IMG/VR virus record: IMGVR_UViG_3300042527_001431
Span: 1 to 64,000 of that record
DNA from: a virus
DNA length: 64,000 bases
Strand: one strand, 5' to 3'
Both the position numbers and the translations under genes were made by a program. Of this stretch, positions 25,984 to 32,201 are shown in pieces (the first letter of the stretch is position 1; each line of letters opens with the position of its first letter). The notes under the pieces are model-generated. The model made no database searches, was not told where the DNA came from, and saw nothing but the letters and a program-made list of their open reading frames with translations.

Positions 25984-26054
25984 GGCGGAGGGGTCATGCT
26001 TGATAATACAGATCCAGGGGTCTAGTCCATACCCACTGTTTGGGTGCCTCCGCC
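25984..26054 (+). ncRNA. Structured RNA candidate
   Basis: An 8-bp closing stem (GGCGGAGG at 25984-25991, CCTCCGCC at 26047-26054) encloses 55 bases with an inner hairpin ACCCA-CTGTT-TGGGT and a GATCC/GGGTC pairing. It is tRNA-sized but lacks a T-loop. The stem is equally possible on either strand; a plus-strand promoter lies upstream and a minus-strand promoter lies on the other side. Confidence 0.4.
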
Positions 26055-26123
26055 TATGCTGTTCACCTACCCGTGGTAGAGGAGTGTTGCTATGTAATCC
26101 AGCAGGGGAGCAGTACCACATGC

Positions 26124-26152
26124 ATAATAACGCATTTAACGATGGTTGTCAA
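26124..26152 (-). promoter_or_regulatory. sigma70-like promoter, convergent to the plus-strand one
   Basis: TTGACA (26147-26152), 17 bp, TATTAT (26124-26129). Confidence 0.6.
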
Positions 26153-26335
26153 CAGGTCGGGATAGTGTATTTGGCTGGTTCACTGGTCATCCATTTCCTG
26201 CCCATTATCTATTCTCTCCTACCACGATTATTTAACAGCATCGTTTAGGCTTCTCTATCTCCCCTGCTATCTACTGATTACCTATTCGTATACCATGTGT
26301 GAATGTATGTGATAGTGCAATCTATCTAACACCAT

Positions 26336-26542
26336 TTACTTACCCTCTGACTTCTTCTTTGGTCTAGGTGGTTCTGGTGTCTTTGGATAGGGATAGGTTA
26401 CTCGTTTATCCAGCAGGACTGATTGCTTATCTACTTTCTCTACCCACTGGTTTAGTTTGTGCATGTGGTATGCCATCCATCCCATGGGAATGAATACAAC
26501 AATGCTGAGACCGATAATGAGAATGAGTTCGTTCCTAGTCAT
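26336..26542 (-). CDS. Small single-TM protein
   Basis: This 68-residue protein has one membrane segment (LILIIGLSIVVFIPMGWMAY) followed by a Lys/Pro-rich tail. It overlaps the upstream gene; GGAGG precedes the start. It is the last gene of the early block. Function unknown. Confidence 0.65.
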   Translation of the reverse strand: MTRNELILIIGLSIVVFIPMGWMAYHMHKLNQWVEKVDKQSVLLDKRVTYPYPKTPEPPRPKKKSEGK

Positions 26543-26702
26543 GCGATTGTTCCTCCCTCAGTAGATTGAGTGTGTGTCTTGCAATGTTCTCTGCCATTGA
26601 AAACTCACCCTCATTCATTCTAGTGTTTGCTCTTTCTCTATCCGCAAGGTAACGTGCTAGGTCAAGGATCAAATACAAACTCTTCTTATCTTCCAGTGCC
26701 AT
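26535..26702 (-). CDS. Small helical protein
   Basis: This 55-residue protein starts MALEDKKSLYLILDLARYLA. The ATG at 26702 has GGGAGG upstream; a longer frame exists but lacks such a site. Function unknown. Confidence 0.65.
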   Translation of the reverse strand: MALEDKKSLYLILDLARYLADRERANTRMNEGEFSMAENIARHTLNLLREEQSHD

Positions 26703-26742
26703 GTTTATTCCTCCCGATTGGTTGTTATGGTTCATCTATTCG

Positions 26743-26961
26743 TTATAGGCTTCCGTCTTCCATTTCATCGGAGTAGTCCCATTCTTCATCGTCATCAATG
26801 TCATAGGGATACTGGTCGTCGTTCCACCCTTCTTCTTCCACGAATAGATGTTCGCGACATAGCTTACCATTCTGATCAATATACAAACGATCGTAATGCT
26901 GTCCTCTTGCTTCCGCAAGGAACTTGTATTGTTCGATATGACGGCGCATCCATGCGATCAT
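26743..26961 (-). CDS. Small acidic protein
   Basis: This 72-residue protein has a basic/aromatic N-terminal half and a C-terminal Asp/Glu/Tyr-rich tail. GGAGG precedes the ATG and it overlaps its upstream neighbour by four bases. Function unknown. Confidence 0.6.
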   Translation of the reverse strand: MIAWMRRHIEQYKFLAEARGQHYDRLYIDQNGKLCREHLFVEEEGWNDDQYPYDIDDDEEWDYSDEMEDGSL

Positions 26962-27176
26962 TTGACACCTCCGTTTAATGATTTGATTGCGCTGTATAGA
27001 AAGCCAACCACAACCCCAACGAATAGCACGGGCCAGAATAGACCGAGAACAGAAATGGCAAAGAGTTTATCCCTTGCTTTGTATTGCGAATAATCCTTCG
27101 TATTCTCTGATAGATCAATCGCGACGTAGCAAGTCGTAATCAGCACACATAGGGCATACATTGTATAGAAAGACAT
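26958..27176 (-). CDS. Small two-TM membrane protein
   Basis: This 72-residue protein has two hydrophobic segments (MYALCVLITTCYVAIDL and LGLFWPVLFVGVVVGFLY) separated by a charged loop. GGAG lies upstream. Function unknown. Confidence 0.65.
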   Translation of the reverse strand: MSFYTMYALCVLITTCYVAIDLSENTKDYSQYKARDKLFAISVLGLFWPVLFVGVVVGFLYSAIKSLNGGVK

Positions 27177-27193
27177 TCGCTATCTCCGTTTAT

Positions 27194-27346
27194 CTATCCT
27201 GCCCACAGGTGGTCAAGAGTATCTGAATAATCGAAACCGATCTCATCATCGTTTGAACGTGAAACATCAACGGATGGATCATAGTCGTTGTCCTCGCAGT
27301 AATCATATGCATATTCAAACAACTCGATTAGATCATTTCCATTCAT
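27194..27346 (-). CDS. Small acidic protein
   Basis: This 50-residue protein begins MNGNDLIELFEYAYDY and is rich in Asp and Glu. GGGGG lies before the ATG. The same frame stays open into the tRNA-Thr gene, which I treat as spurious. Function unknown. Confidence 0.55.
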   Translation of the reverse strand: MNGNDLIELFEYAYDYCEDNDYDPSVDVSRSNDDEIGFDYSDTLDHLWAG

Positions 27347-27370
27347 GTTTCCCCCATTCACGATTGTTCG

Positions 27371-27448
27371 TGGTGCCAGCAGGTGGACTCGAACCACCAT
27401 CACAATCCATACCAAGGATTGGCTCTATTCCAATTAAGCTATGCTGGC
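27371..27448 (-). tRNA. tRNA-Thr(GGT)
   Basis: Cloverleaf with acceptor GCCAGCA/TGCTGGC, anticodon loop TTGGTAT and T-arm GGTGG-TTCGAGT-CCACC; the 3' CCA is encoded. Reads ACC codons. Confidence 0.9.
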
Positions 27449-27544
27449 GAATGTGCTAGGGCAGGACTTACAGAACCGTACATTCCAATCGGGTTCATGC
27501 CTAATACCATTGGGTTCGTGGTTGCCCTAGCGATCGTGGGAATG

Positions 27545-27573
27545 ATTATAGCAAGTCCCACGATTTCTGTCAA
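27545..27573 (-). promoter_or_regulatory. Perfect-consensus sigma70 promoter
   Basis: TTGACA (27568-27573), 17 bp, TATAAT (27545-27550). It drives tRNA-Thr and the 26.3-27.3 kb gene cluster. The -35 overlaps the stop of a small peptide gene. Confidence 0.85.
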
Positions 27574-27665
27574 GCTCGATTCTCAACCTTCGTTGCCACC
27601 AAACCAATGGACATGGTGAGCGGAAGGATGGAAAGCATAAGCAGAAGCAGTTGAGAGGTATTCAT
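27570..27665 (-). CDS. 31-residue membrane peptide
   Basis: MNTSQLLLLMLSILPLTMSI followed by a short polar tail; AGGA lies upstream of the ATG. A single hydrophobic helix. Possibly a real micropeptide of the early block. Confidence 0.45.
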   Translation of the reverse strand: MNTSQLLLLMLSILPLTMSIGLVATKVENRA

Positions 27666-27689
27666 TGTTCGTCCTATCTGTTTAGGTGT

Positions 27690-27764
27690 TTATTCTTTCT
27701 CGGACATATAAAGAGTGAAGGAAGCCCAAACGAAAGTGACTCCGATCACAAGCAACCAATCCAT
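27690..27764 (-). CDS. 24-residue membrane peptide
   Basis: MDWLLVIGVTFVWASFTLYM plus a charged end. A strong GGGAGG site five bases before the ATG is the main support. Confidence 0.5.
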   Translation of the reverse strand: MDWLLVIGVTFVWASFTLYMSEKE

Positions 27765-27780
27765 TCTATCCTCCCGCAGT

Positions 27781-27900
27781 CTATTGAATGAACCAAACCC
27801 ACTTTGGACTGTAACGGCTGGATACTGTTCGATGAACCAAGCCACCGCTGAAATGTGTGATTACTTTATTGTAGGTCGGCACTTTCAATTTGAACGTCAT
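27781..27900 (-). CDS. 39-residue small protein
   Basis: A Thr/Lys/Val-rich N-terminus ends in a Trp-rich tail (SPKWVWFIQ). AAGGAG lies upstream of the ATG. It lies directly after tRNA-Ile in the transcript. Function unknown. Confidence 0.55.
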   Translation of the reverse strand: MTFKLKVPTYNKVITHFSGGLVHRTVSSRYSPKWVWFIQ

Positions 27901-27917
27901 GTTGTCTCCTTCGTGTG

Positions 27918-27994
27918 TGGTAGGGGCAGGTGGACTTGAACCACCGACTTTCGCCTTATCAGAGCGATGCTCTAACCAACTGAACTATGCCCCT
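27918..27994 (-). tRNA. tRNA-Ile(GAT)
   Basis: Acceptor AGGGGCA/TGCCCCT, anticodon loop CTGATAA, T-arm GGTGG-TTCAAGT-CCACC, CCA encoded. Confidence 0.9.
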
Positions 27995-28562
27995 GTTGAG
28001 TCTGCTGAATATTCACAAACACTTCATCAAACGTTCCATCAAATACCTTTGTGCAGTTGGATGTGATCTGTGGACTCAGCGCACCCCATCCAATGCGTGG
28101 GCGACGTTGAGCTTTGCATTGATCGCCATACGTTTGCTTCTTGCTAATCTGCACGGCTTCCCATAGCGGGTCATTGTTTGCAAGCGAAACACCATACATA
28201 ACGAAACGATCATTCCGCCAATCTGTTGCATCAAGGAACAGTAGCGTATCCCATGCTTCGGTTGGACCGAATGAGATCGGGCCAGTTGAAGTGAAACACT
28301 TGACTTCCAGCCTGCCGAATGAATCTGAACGGAGATCGCCTGGAAGTTTGACCTTTCCCTTCGTGCCCTTGGGCCACAACGCAGTCTGATCATTCATATG
28401 ATTCTGAACGATAAACTTGGCGATGTTTTCGCTAACTTCCTCTGGCATGTTGGGCAATCGGCTTTTCAATCCAAGCCTCTTGTTTCGTTTCTCAATTTTC
28501 AGTGCATAGTCCTTGAAGTCTGCAAACGACTCTCTCAGTTCTGCCTCTGTGTAAACATCCAT
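27972..28562 (-). CDS. Type II restriction endonuclease-like protein (Bsp6I-like)
   Basis: The 196-residue protein contains SFGRLEVKCFTSTGPISFGP, a likely PD-(D/E)xK core with E-V-K. It continues with WDTLLFLDATDWRND and KKQTYGDQCKAQRRPRIGWG. This pattern matches my recollection of Bsp6I-type endonucleases (GCNGC cutters). No methylase is adjacent; a C5-cytosine methylase lies at 42625. The last 23 bases run into tRNA-Ile, so the true C-terminus lies within a tRNA gene. It may degrade host or competing phage DNA. GGAGA precedes the start. Confidence 0.55.
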   Translation of the reverse strand: MDVYTEAELRESFADFKDYALKIEKRNKRLGLKSRLPNMPEEVSENIAKFIVQNHMNDQTALWPKGTKGKVKLPGDLRSDSFGRLEVKCFTSTGPISFGPTEAWDTLLFLDATDWRNDRFVMYGVSLANNDPLWEAVQISKKQTYGDQCKAQRRPRIGWGALSPQITSNCTKVFDGTFDEVFVNIQQTQQGHSSVG

Positions 28563-28600
28563 TCGTATCTCCGCTCGGTCTATTGTTTATTCATTATCGG

Positions 28601-28672
28601 TGACCTTGCCGGGACTCGAACCCGGATTTAGAGATTGAAAGTCTCTCGTCCTAACCTTTGGACGACAAGGCC
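28601..28672 (-). tRNA. tRNA-Glu(TTC)
   Basis: Anticodon stem GAGA/TCTC with loop CTTTCAA; T-arm CCGGG-TTCGAGT-CCCGG; acceptor closes with one G-T pair. The 3' end reads CCG, so CCA must be added by enzyme. Confidence 0.9.
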
Positions 28673-28701
28673 GATTGTGGGATTGTTAGTCCCGTTTGTT
28701 C

Positions 28702-28860
28702 CTACCACTTGAAACCAATGACTCTTTGCTCTTGCGACTTCGCTAGAAGTTCCTGCCTTTTCTTGTATTCAGAAACCGCTTTAGTCCAGTCTTCCTTTTC
28801 CTGAACAACTGTTTCACGAACCTTGTCCTTGATCTGCTTCACCACTTTAGTTGCATCCAT
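28702..28860 (-). CDS. Small charged coiled-coil protein
   Basis: This 52-residue ORF (MDATKVVKQIKDKVRETVVQ...) has GAGG before a double ATG and is predicted helical with a Trp-containing end. Function unknown. Confidence 0.55.
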   Translation of the reverse strand: MDATKVVKQIKDKVRETVVQEKEDWTKAVSEYKKRQELLAKSQEQRVIGFKW

Positions 28861-28872
28861 CATTTACCTCAA

Positions 28873-29085
28873 TCAGTTGGGGAGTTGGTGCTCGAATAGA
28901 AGTTCGCCCTGTGGACTCTGAATGATTTTTACCTTGCCCGACAGAACGAGAGACACAAGGGCAACACCAATCTGAAACTTGTTCTCGTCCTTTTCTACTT
29001 CAGTTTCCCGTAGCAGTCTAGCGAACAAAGGATCATGCTTGTTATGAAAATCAATCAGTTCTTCATTCGTGTGAACATCATACAT
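28873..29085 (-). CDS. Small protein, unknown
   Basis: This 70-residue protein begins MYDVHTNEELIDFHNKH. AGGAGG six bases before ATG 29085 decides the start. A Val/Leu/Gly-rich central strand may form a small beta domain. Confidence 0.6.
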   Translation of the reverse strand: MYDVHTNEELIDFHNKHDPLFARLLRETEVEKDENKFQIGVALVSLVLSGKVKIIQSPQGELLFEHQLPN

Positions 29086-29103
29086 GATGACCTCCTGCAT
29101 TTG

Positions 29104-29163
29104 TTAGTCCCAGAAACTTTCGTCGTAGATCCAAGAACGAAGTTGCCAATCAATAACGATCAT
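29104..29163 (-). CDS. 19-residue peptide
   Basis: MIVIDWQLRSWIYDESFWD, Trp-rich, with GGAGGG seven bases upstream. It lies directly behind tRNA-Lys. The strong ribosome-binding site is the only support. Confidence 0.4.
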   Translation of the reverse strand: MIVIDWQLRSWIYDESFWD

Positions 29164-29194
29164 TTGTTCCCTCCGTCTATTGTTTATTCGTATC

Positions 29195-29270
29195 TGGTGG
29201 ATCAGGAGGGGATCGAACCCACGACCTACGGATTAAGAGTCCGCTGCTCTACCGACTGAGCTACTGATCC
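29195..29270 (-). tRNA. tRNA-Lys(CTT)
   Basis: Acceptor GGATCAG/CTGATCC, anticodon loop CTCTTAA, T-loop TTCGATC; CCA encoded. Confidence 0.9.
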
Positions 29271-29281
29271 ATTTATTCGTT

Positions 29282-29357
29282 TGGCTCCCCGAGTGTGAAT
29301 CGAACACACGACAAAGTGATTAACAGTCACTCGCTCTACCAACTGAGCTATCGGGAA
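29282..29357 (-). tRNA. tRNA-Asn(GTT)
   Basis: Anticodon loop CTGTTAA on stem GTGA/TCAC; acceptor TTCCCGA/TCGGGGA with one G-T pair; CCA encoded. Confidence 0.9.
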
Positions 29358-29373
29358 ATTGAACACCTATTCA

Positions 29374-29694
29374 CTACACAGAGCGAATGGCGTCGATGAC
29401 ATCTTGAATATTCGATGTATTGTAAACCACCTTGCTGAAGATTTCGACAACCCGATGTGTATCGGCCAGTTGATCGTTGAGGTCATCCAGTTTGCCGTTC
29501 ATAACCCACCGACGAATGTCCATTCGTTGGAGTTCGCCATCATCGCGATTTTCCATATCGTCAAGTTCCATACAACGATCACTAATATCGTTACACTTGA
29601 CTTCCGTCTCTTCGATTTCCTGTCGCAGGGCGATCATGTGTTCCTGCGCCTTTTGCATAACCTCAGCAATCGTCATCTTGCTTGCATCAAACAT
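29374..29694 (-). CDS. Coiled-coil protein
   Basis: This 106-residue protein is almost wholly helical and charged (MIALRQEIEETEVKCNDISD). GGAGG precedes the ATG. It is co-transcribed with tRNA-Asn and tRNA-Lys. Function unknown. Confidence 0.6.
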   Translation of the reverse strand: MFDASKMTIAEVMQKAQEHMIALRQEIEETEVKCNDISDRCMELDDMENRDDGELQRMDIRRWVMNGKLDDLNDQLADTHRVVEIFSKVVYNTSNIQDVIDAIRSV

Positions 29695-29721
29695 ATGGAA
29701 CCTCCGTCTATTGATTGGGTG

Positions 29722-29919
29722 TTATGGGCGAACCCAACCACGCTGAAGCAACTCCCTTACCTGATTATCAAATAGCCTTGCATTTTCTTGTTGAACTTTG
29801 CGAACCAACGCAACATCGCTGGGGTTTTCGGATTCGTAAATGCTTTCGCTAAGGTTTACCTGTTCAATCCAGAACTGTTTGAACCGCTTGGTATCTTTGT
29901 GAATGAAACAGAACAGCAT
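29722..29919 (-). CDS. Small basic helical protein
   Basis: This 65-residue protein begins MLFCFIHKDTKRFKQFWIEQ. The frame remains open upstream through the irregular tRNA, but AGAGG before ATG 29919 marks the likely start. Function unknown. Confidence 0.55.
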   Translation of the reverse strand: MLFCFIHKDTKRFKQFWIEQVNLSESIYESENPSDVALVRKVQQENARLFDNQVRELLQRGWVRP

Positions 29920-29941
29920 TGTGAAACCTCTGTCTATTGAT

Positions 29942-30016
29942 TGGCTTGCACAAGCGGGAGTCGAACCCGCATCACGCGTATATTCACGCGCACTTTCCAT
30001 TTAGACGATTGTGCAA
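29942..30016 (-). tRNA. Irregular tRNA, anticodon uncertain (GAA possible)
   Basis: The acceptor (TTGCACA/TGTGCAA) and T-arm (GCGGG-TTCGACT-CCCGC) are perfect and CCA is encoded. The anticodon arm is odd: CGCG/CGCG stems leave an 8-base loop TGAATATA, and the D-stem does not pair well. GAA (Phe) is the most likely anticodon if the loop is refolded. Confidence 0.6.
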
Positions 30017-30229
30017 GTAGCCGTGCTTGTCATCCACGGTTGGATGGGTTAGCTTCCAATCGGCGTAACCGTCGCCTGCTGTGCTGTTCAACCACAGCGG
30101 GATGGGTTCACTTCCAATCGGTGGAACCACACCGCGAATGGTGGCTTGCGTCCAACTGCATTTCCCTACAGCGGGAAACCGTTGATTGAACCCCATTCTG
30201 TTTGGGGTCTATCGCAAGCCACCGTTTGA
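30017..30229. other. Non-coding stretch with direct repeats and a hairpin
   Basis: Two imperfect 22-bp direct repeats (30042-30063 and 30100-30121; GGATGGGTT, then CTTCCAATCGG) and a hairpin ACCCCA/TGGGGT (30190-30208) lie here. A frame on the minus strand (29984-30196) lacks a ribosome-binding site and runs into the tRNA, so I do not call it. Confidence 0.5.
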
Positions 30230-31045
30230 CTACTCGGCGTCGGTCGCCTCAATCTCGTCATCGGCATCGACCGACTCAGCATCGAGATCGAGGTCATCGC
30301 CGTCATCCGAATCCGCTTCAGCGTCAACCGAAGCGGTATTCAGCGAACCGAGGACACCGGCGAGAGTGTCGCGAGCGGCGATTGCCTCGTCACGCTCGGC
30401 GCGAACCTTACGGAGCAGATCGAGCAACTCAGCCTTGGTCAGCTTATCTTCCGACTTGCCACCCTGTTGAGCGAACGCAAGCGCCGCCTGCGGATTGAGA
30501 TACTGACCATCGGCGTTGCACTCGAACGCCAACTTTGCCTTGGACGGACGACCAGCGCCAAACGGCTCAACCTTGCTGGTCTCAGGGTTAACGAACAAAC
30601 GAGGAGCCTTCTTGGTAGCAGTCTTGGTAGCCATGGTATTCACCTTCTTGGTATTGGTATTGATATTGGAAACAACCGCCGAAACCTTTTCAGTATTAGC
30701 GCAGTCAGCGGTACGCTGCACCAACCTTTCAACAATCTTACCACCCTCAGAGATTAGCGTCAAGGCCACATCCTTATCCGCAATCTTGTAAACCGAGAAC
30801 GAACTTCCGGGTTGCTGAGTCTCAAAGATAACCGAACGCATACGCAGACTCGACAGGATCGACTTGACCTTCTGTTGCGAACGAGCAACATCGTTGTTGA
30901 ACTGCGACATGATTTGCGGTTTACCCGCAACAGTGATGAACGACGCACCCTTGGGGTTTTCGTTCAGGATCGACAGGACTTGCGAATAGAACGGCAAGTC
31001 AGCGTTCGTGTAGAGGAAATTTCCGATCTTGGTGTTCGTGCTCAT
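30230..31045 (-). CDS. DNA-binding-like early protein, basic middle and acidic tail
   Basis: The 271-residue protein has an N-terminal domain (ENPKGASFITVAGKPQIMSQ through SLRMRSVIF) that may be a winged-helix. A Lys/Thr-rich linker (TKKVNTMATKTATKKAPRLF) leads to a globular part, a coiled coil and a strongly acidic Asp tail. It is more GC-rich than the late genes. It is the first protein gene downstream of the six-promoter array and tRNA-Arg, so it is probably made early and in quantity. GAGG precedes the start. Confidence 0.6.
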   Translation of the reverse strand: MSTNTKIGNFLYTNADLPFYSQVLSILNENPKGASFITVAGKPQIMSQFNNDVARSQQKVKSILSSLRMRSVIFETQQPGSSFSVYKIADKDVALTLISEGGKIVERLVQRTADCANTEKVSAVVSNINTNTKKVNTMATKTATKKAPRLFVNPETSKVEPFGAGRPSKAKLAFECNADGQYLNPQAALAFAQQGGKSEDKLTKAELLDLLRKVRAERDEAIAARDTLAGVLGSLNTASVDAEADSDDGDDLDLDAESVDADDEIEATDAE

Positions 31046-31087
31046 TGTAACCTCGCATGGTTAGGGGTTTGCTTCACACTTACTCGG

Positions 31088-31161
31088 CCCGCCTTGCAAG
31101 ACTCGAACTTGCGACCCTCTGCTTAGAAGGCAGATGCTCTATCCAACTGAGCTAAAGGCGG
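31088..31161 (-). tRNA. tRNA-Arg(TCT)
   Basis: Anticodon loop CTTCTAA, acceptor CCGCCTT/AAGGCGG, T-loop TTCGAGT. The 3' end reads CCG. First RNA gene behind the promoter array; reads AGA. Confidence 0.92.
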
Positions 31162-31351
31162 ATTAATCGTACTCACTCTACGTCACGCACTTATTGCGTG
31201 TCGTCTTGATTGCGATGTGGAAGGTCTCGTGACTTCGCAGACCACGGCAGTCCATCATCTTTGCAGAGCAACTCTGTGCTCGCAATCGTTATTCAGTTAT
31301 CAAAGATCCGATGCGGAGTGGGTGAACGCGAAGCTCACCGCCGACTTAGGG

Positions 31352-31380
31352 ATTGTACACCAAGTAGATTCGCTTGTCAA
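31352..31380 (-). promoter_or_regulatory. Array promoter P1
   Basis: TTGACA (31375-31380), 17 bp, TACAAT. The transcript would begin with hairpin GGTGAGC-TTCGC-GTTCACC (31321-31339). Confidence 0.8.
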
Positions 31381-31457
31381 GAGCTTGCAGTATCACGTTT
31401 CCGATTTCTGCTTCTCTCCGTCGTTTCGCGAACCGCTCAGGCTCGCTCACATTCAGG

Positions 31458-31486
31458 AGTTTACCACAACTTCGAACCGTTGTCAA
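31458..31486 (-). promoter_or_regulatory. Array promoter P2
   Basis: TTGACA, 17 bp containing GTTGTGG, TAAACT. Followed by hairpin GCGAGCC-TGAGC-GGTTCGC (31428-31446). Preceded by the shared block ACTGCGAGG. Confidence 0.8.
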
Positions 31487-31561
31487 GCCCTCGCAGTATC
31501 GCGTTTCTCAGTACCGCGTTTCTTAATCTCGGCAACCGCTCAGGTCGCCGTCACAGTCAGG

Positions 31562-31590
31562 ATCTTACCACAACTCGGAACCGCTGTCAA
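31562..31590 (-). promoter_or_regulatory. Array promoter P3
   Basis: TTGACA, 17 bp ending GTTGTGG, TAAGAT. Followed by hairpin CGGCGACC-TGAGC-GGTTGCCG (31530-31550). Confidence 0.8.
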
Positions 31591-31618
31591 TACCTCGCGG
31601 TCTCACGTTTCGGTTCAG

Positions 31619-31699
31619 TTAGCCGTTCAGCAGAATAACCAATTTGGCAATCGTCAGACCAAGAACAATACCCTTCAGTGCGTCATTCGTAATCGACAT
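31619..31699 (-). CDS. 26-residue membrane peptide between promoters P3 and P4
   Basis: MSITNDALKGIVLGLTIAKL and a short hydrophobic end, with AAGGAGG four bases before the ATG. The P4 5' hairpin ends one base before this ribosome-binding site. A strongly expressed micropeptide is likely. Confidence 0.6.
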   Translation of the reverse strand: MSITNDALKGIVLGLTIAKLVILLNG

Positions 31700-31732
31700 T
31701 TCGCCTCCTTGCGGAACCATTCCGCGTTTAGT

Positions 31733-31761
31733 AGTCTACCACAACCAGATTCGGTTGTCAA
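31733..31761 (-). promoter_or_regulatory. Array promoter P4
   Basis: TTGACA, 17 bp ending GTTGTGG, TAGACT. Followed by hairpin GCGGAA-TGG-TTCCGC (31711-31725) and the micropeptide gene. Confidence 0.8.
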
Positions 31762-31854
31762 GCCCTCGCAGTATCACGTTTGCGAATCTACTCGGTTTTC
31801 AAGGAGCGTTTGCGGTTTCAGAGCGCGAAGCCCGTTTCCCGCGTTGACCTTAGT

Positions 31855-31883
31855 AGCTTACCACAACTTGGAACGGTTGTCAA
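31855..31883 (-). promoter_or_regulatory. Array promoter P5
   Basis: TTGACA, 17 bp ending GTTGTGG, TAAGCT. A weaker hairpin GGGC-TTCGC-GCTC lies downstream. Confidence 0.78.
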
Positions 31884-31961
31884 GACCTCGCAGTCTCGCG
31901 TTCCCCGGTTTGCCGTTTGCCGTTTCGAGAAACCGCGCAGGTCTCTCGCTTTGACTTAGGT

Positions 31962-31990
31962 ATCTTACCCGATCTGTTTGCTGGCGTCAA
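31962..31990 (-). promoter_or_regulatory. Array promoter P6
   Basis: TTGACG, 17 bp, TAAGAT. Followed by hairpin CGAGAGACC-TGCGC-GGTTTCTCG (31926-31948). Confidence 0.72.
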
Positions 31991-32167
31991 GACCTCTCAG
32001 TCTGCCGTTTGGCTTTCAGTCCCTCATATACAAAGTGAGGCATAAAGATCTTTTTTTTCAGTGTCACATATGCTTTCAGCGGAATATGCTGAGGAAGTTA
32101 AATGCCTACTTTATCGAGAATGATTATTAAGTAATAAAGTATTCAACAATCAAATAAATAGAACTAT

Positions 32168-32201
32168 TAATCTTTATTAAGTTCTAATCTTTATTAAGTT
32201 T
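32168..32201. repeat. 17-bp tandem duplication at a stop codon
   Basis: TAATCTTTATTAAGTT[CT] occurs twice head to tail (16 of 17 identical), spanning the stop codon of the gene at 32184. Confidence 0.85.

Larger units (their letters stand above)
25537..26335. other. 800-bp non-coding region between late and early blocks
   Basis: No convincing gene is present. The two longer open frames (plus 25982-26248, minus 25804-26121) lack ribosome-binding sites and family likeness. The region holds a G-rich run, promoter-like sequences on both strands, and a structured-RNA candidate. Bases 26160-26335 show nothing further. It may be a regulatory or replication region. Confidence 0.6.

Noticed and set aside
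25804-26248. Open frames on both strands of the non-coding boundary region (minus 25804-26121, plus 25982-26248)
   Set aside because: No ribosome-binding sites and no family patterns; the minus frame would start at the promoter -10, before any transcript.
29984-30196. 70-residue minus-strand ORF between tRNA and the gene at 30230
   Set aside because: No ribosome-binding site; it runs into the irregular tRNA and covers direct repeats in different frames.
31166-31246. 26-residue ORF (MMDCRGLRSHETFH...) behind P1
   Set aside because: No ribosome-binding site before its double ATG.
32030-32055. Plus-strand CCTCA/TGAGG hairpin followed by eight T
   Set aside because: Ten bases separate the stem from the T-run and no plus-strand transcript is expected to end here.
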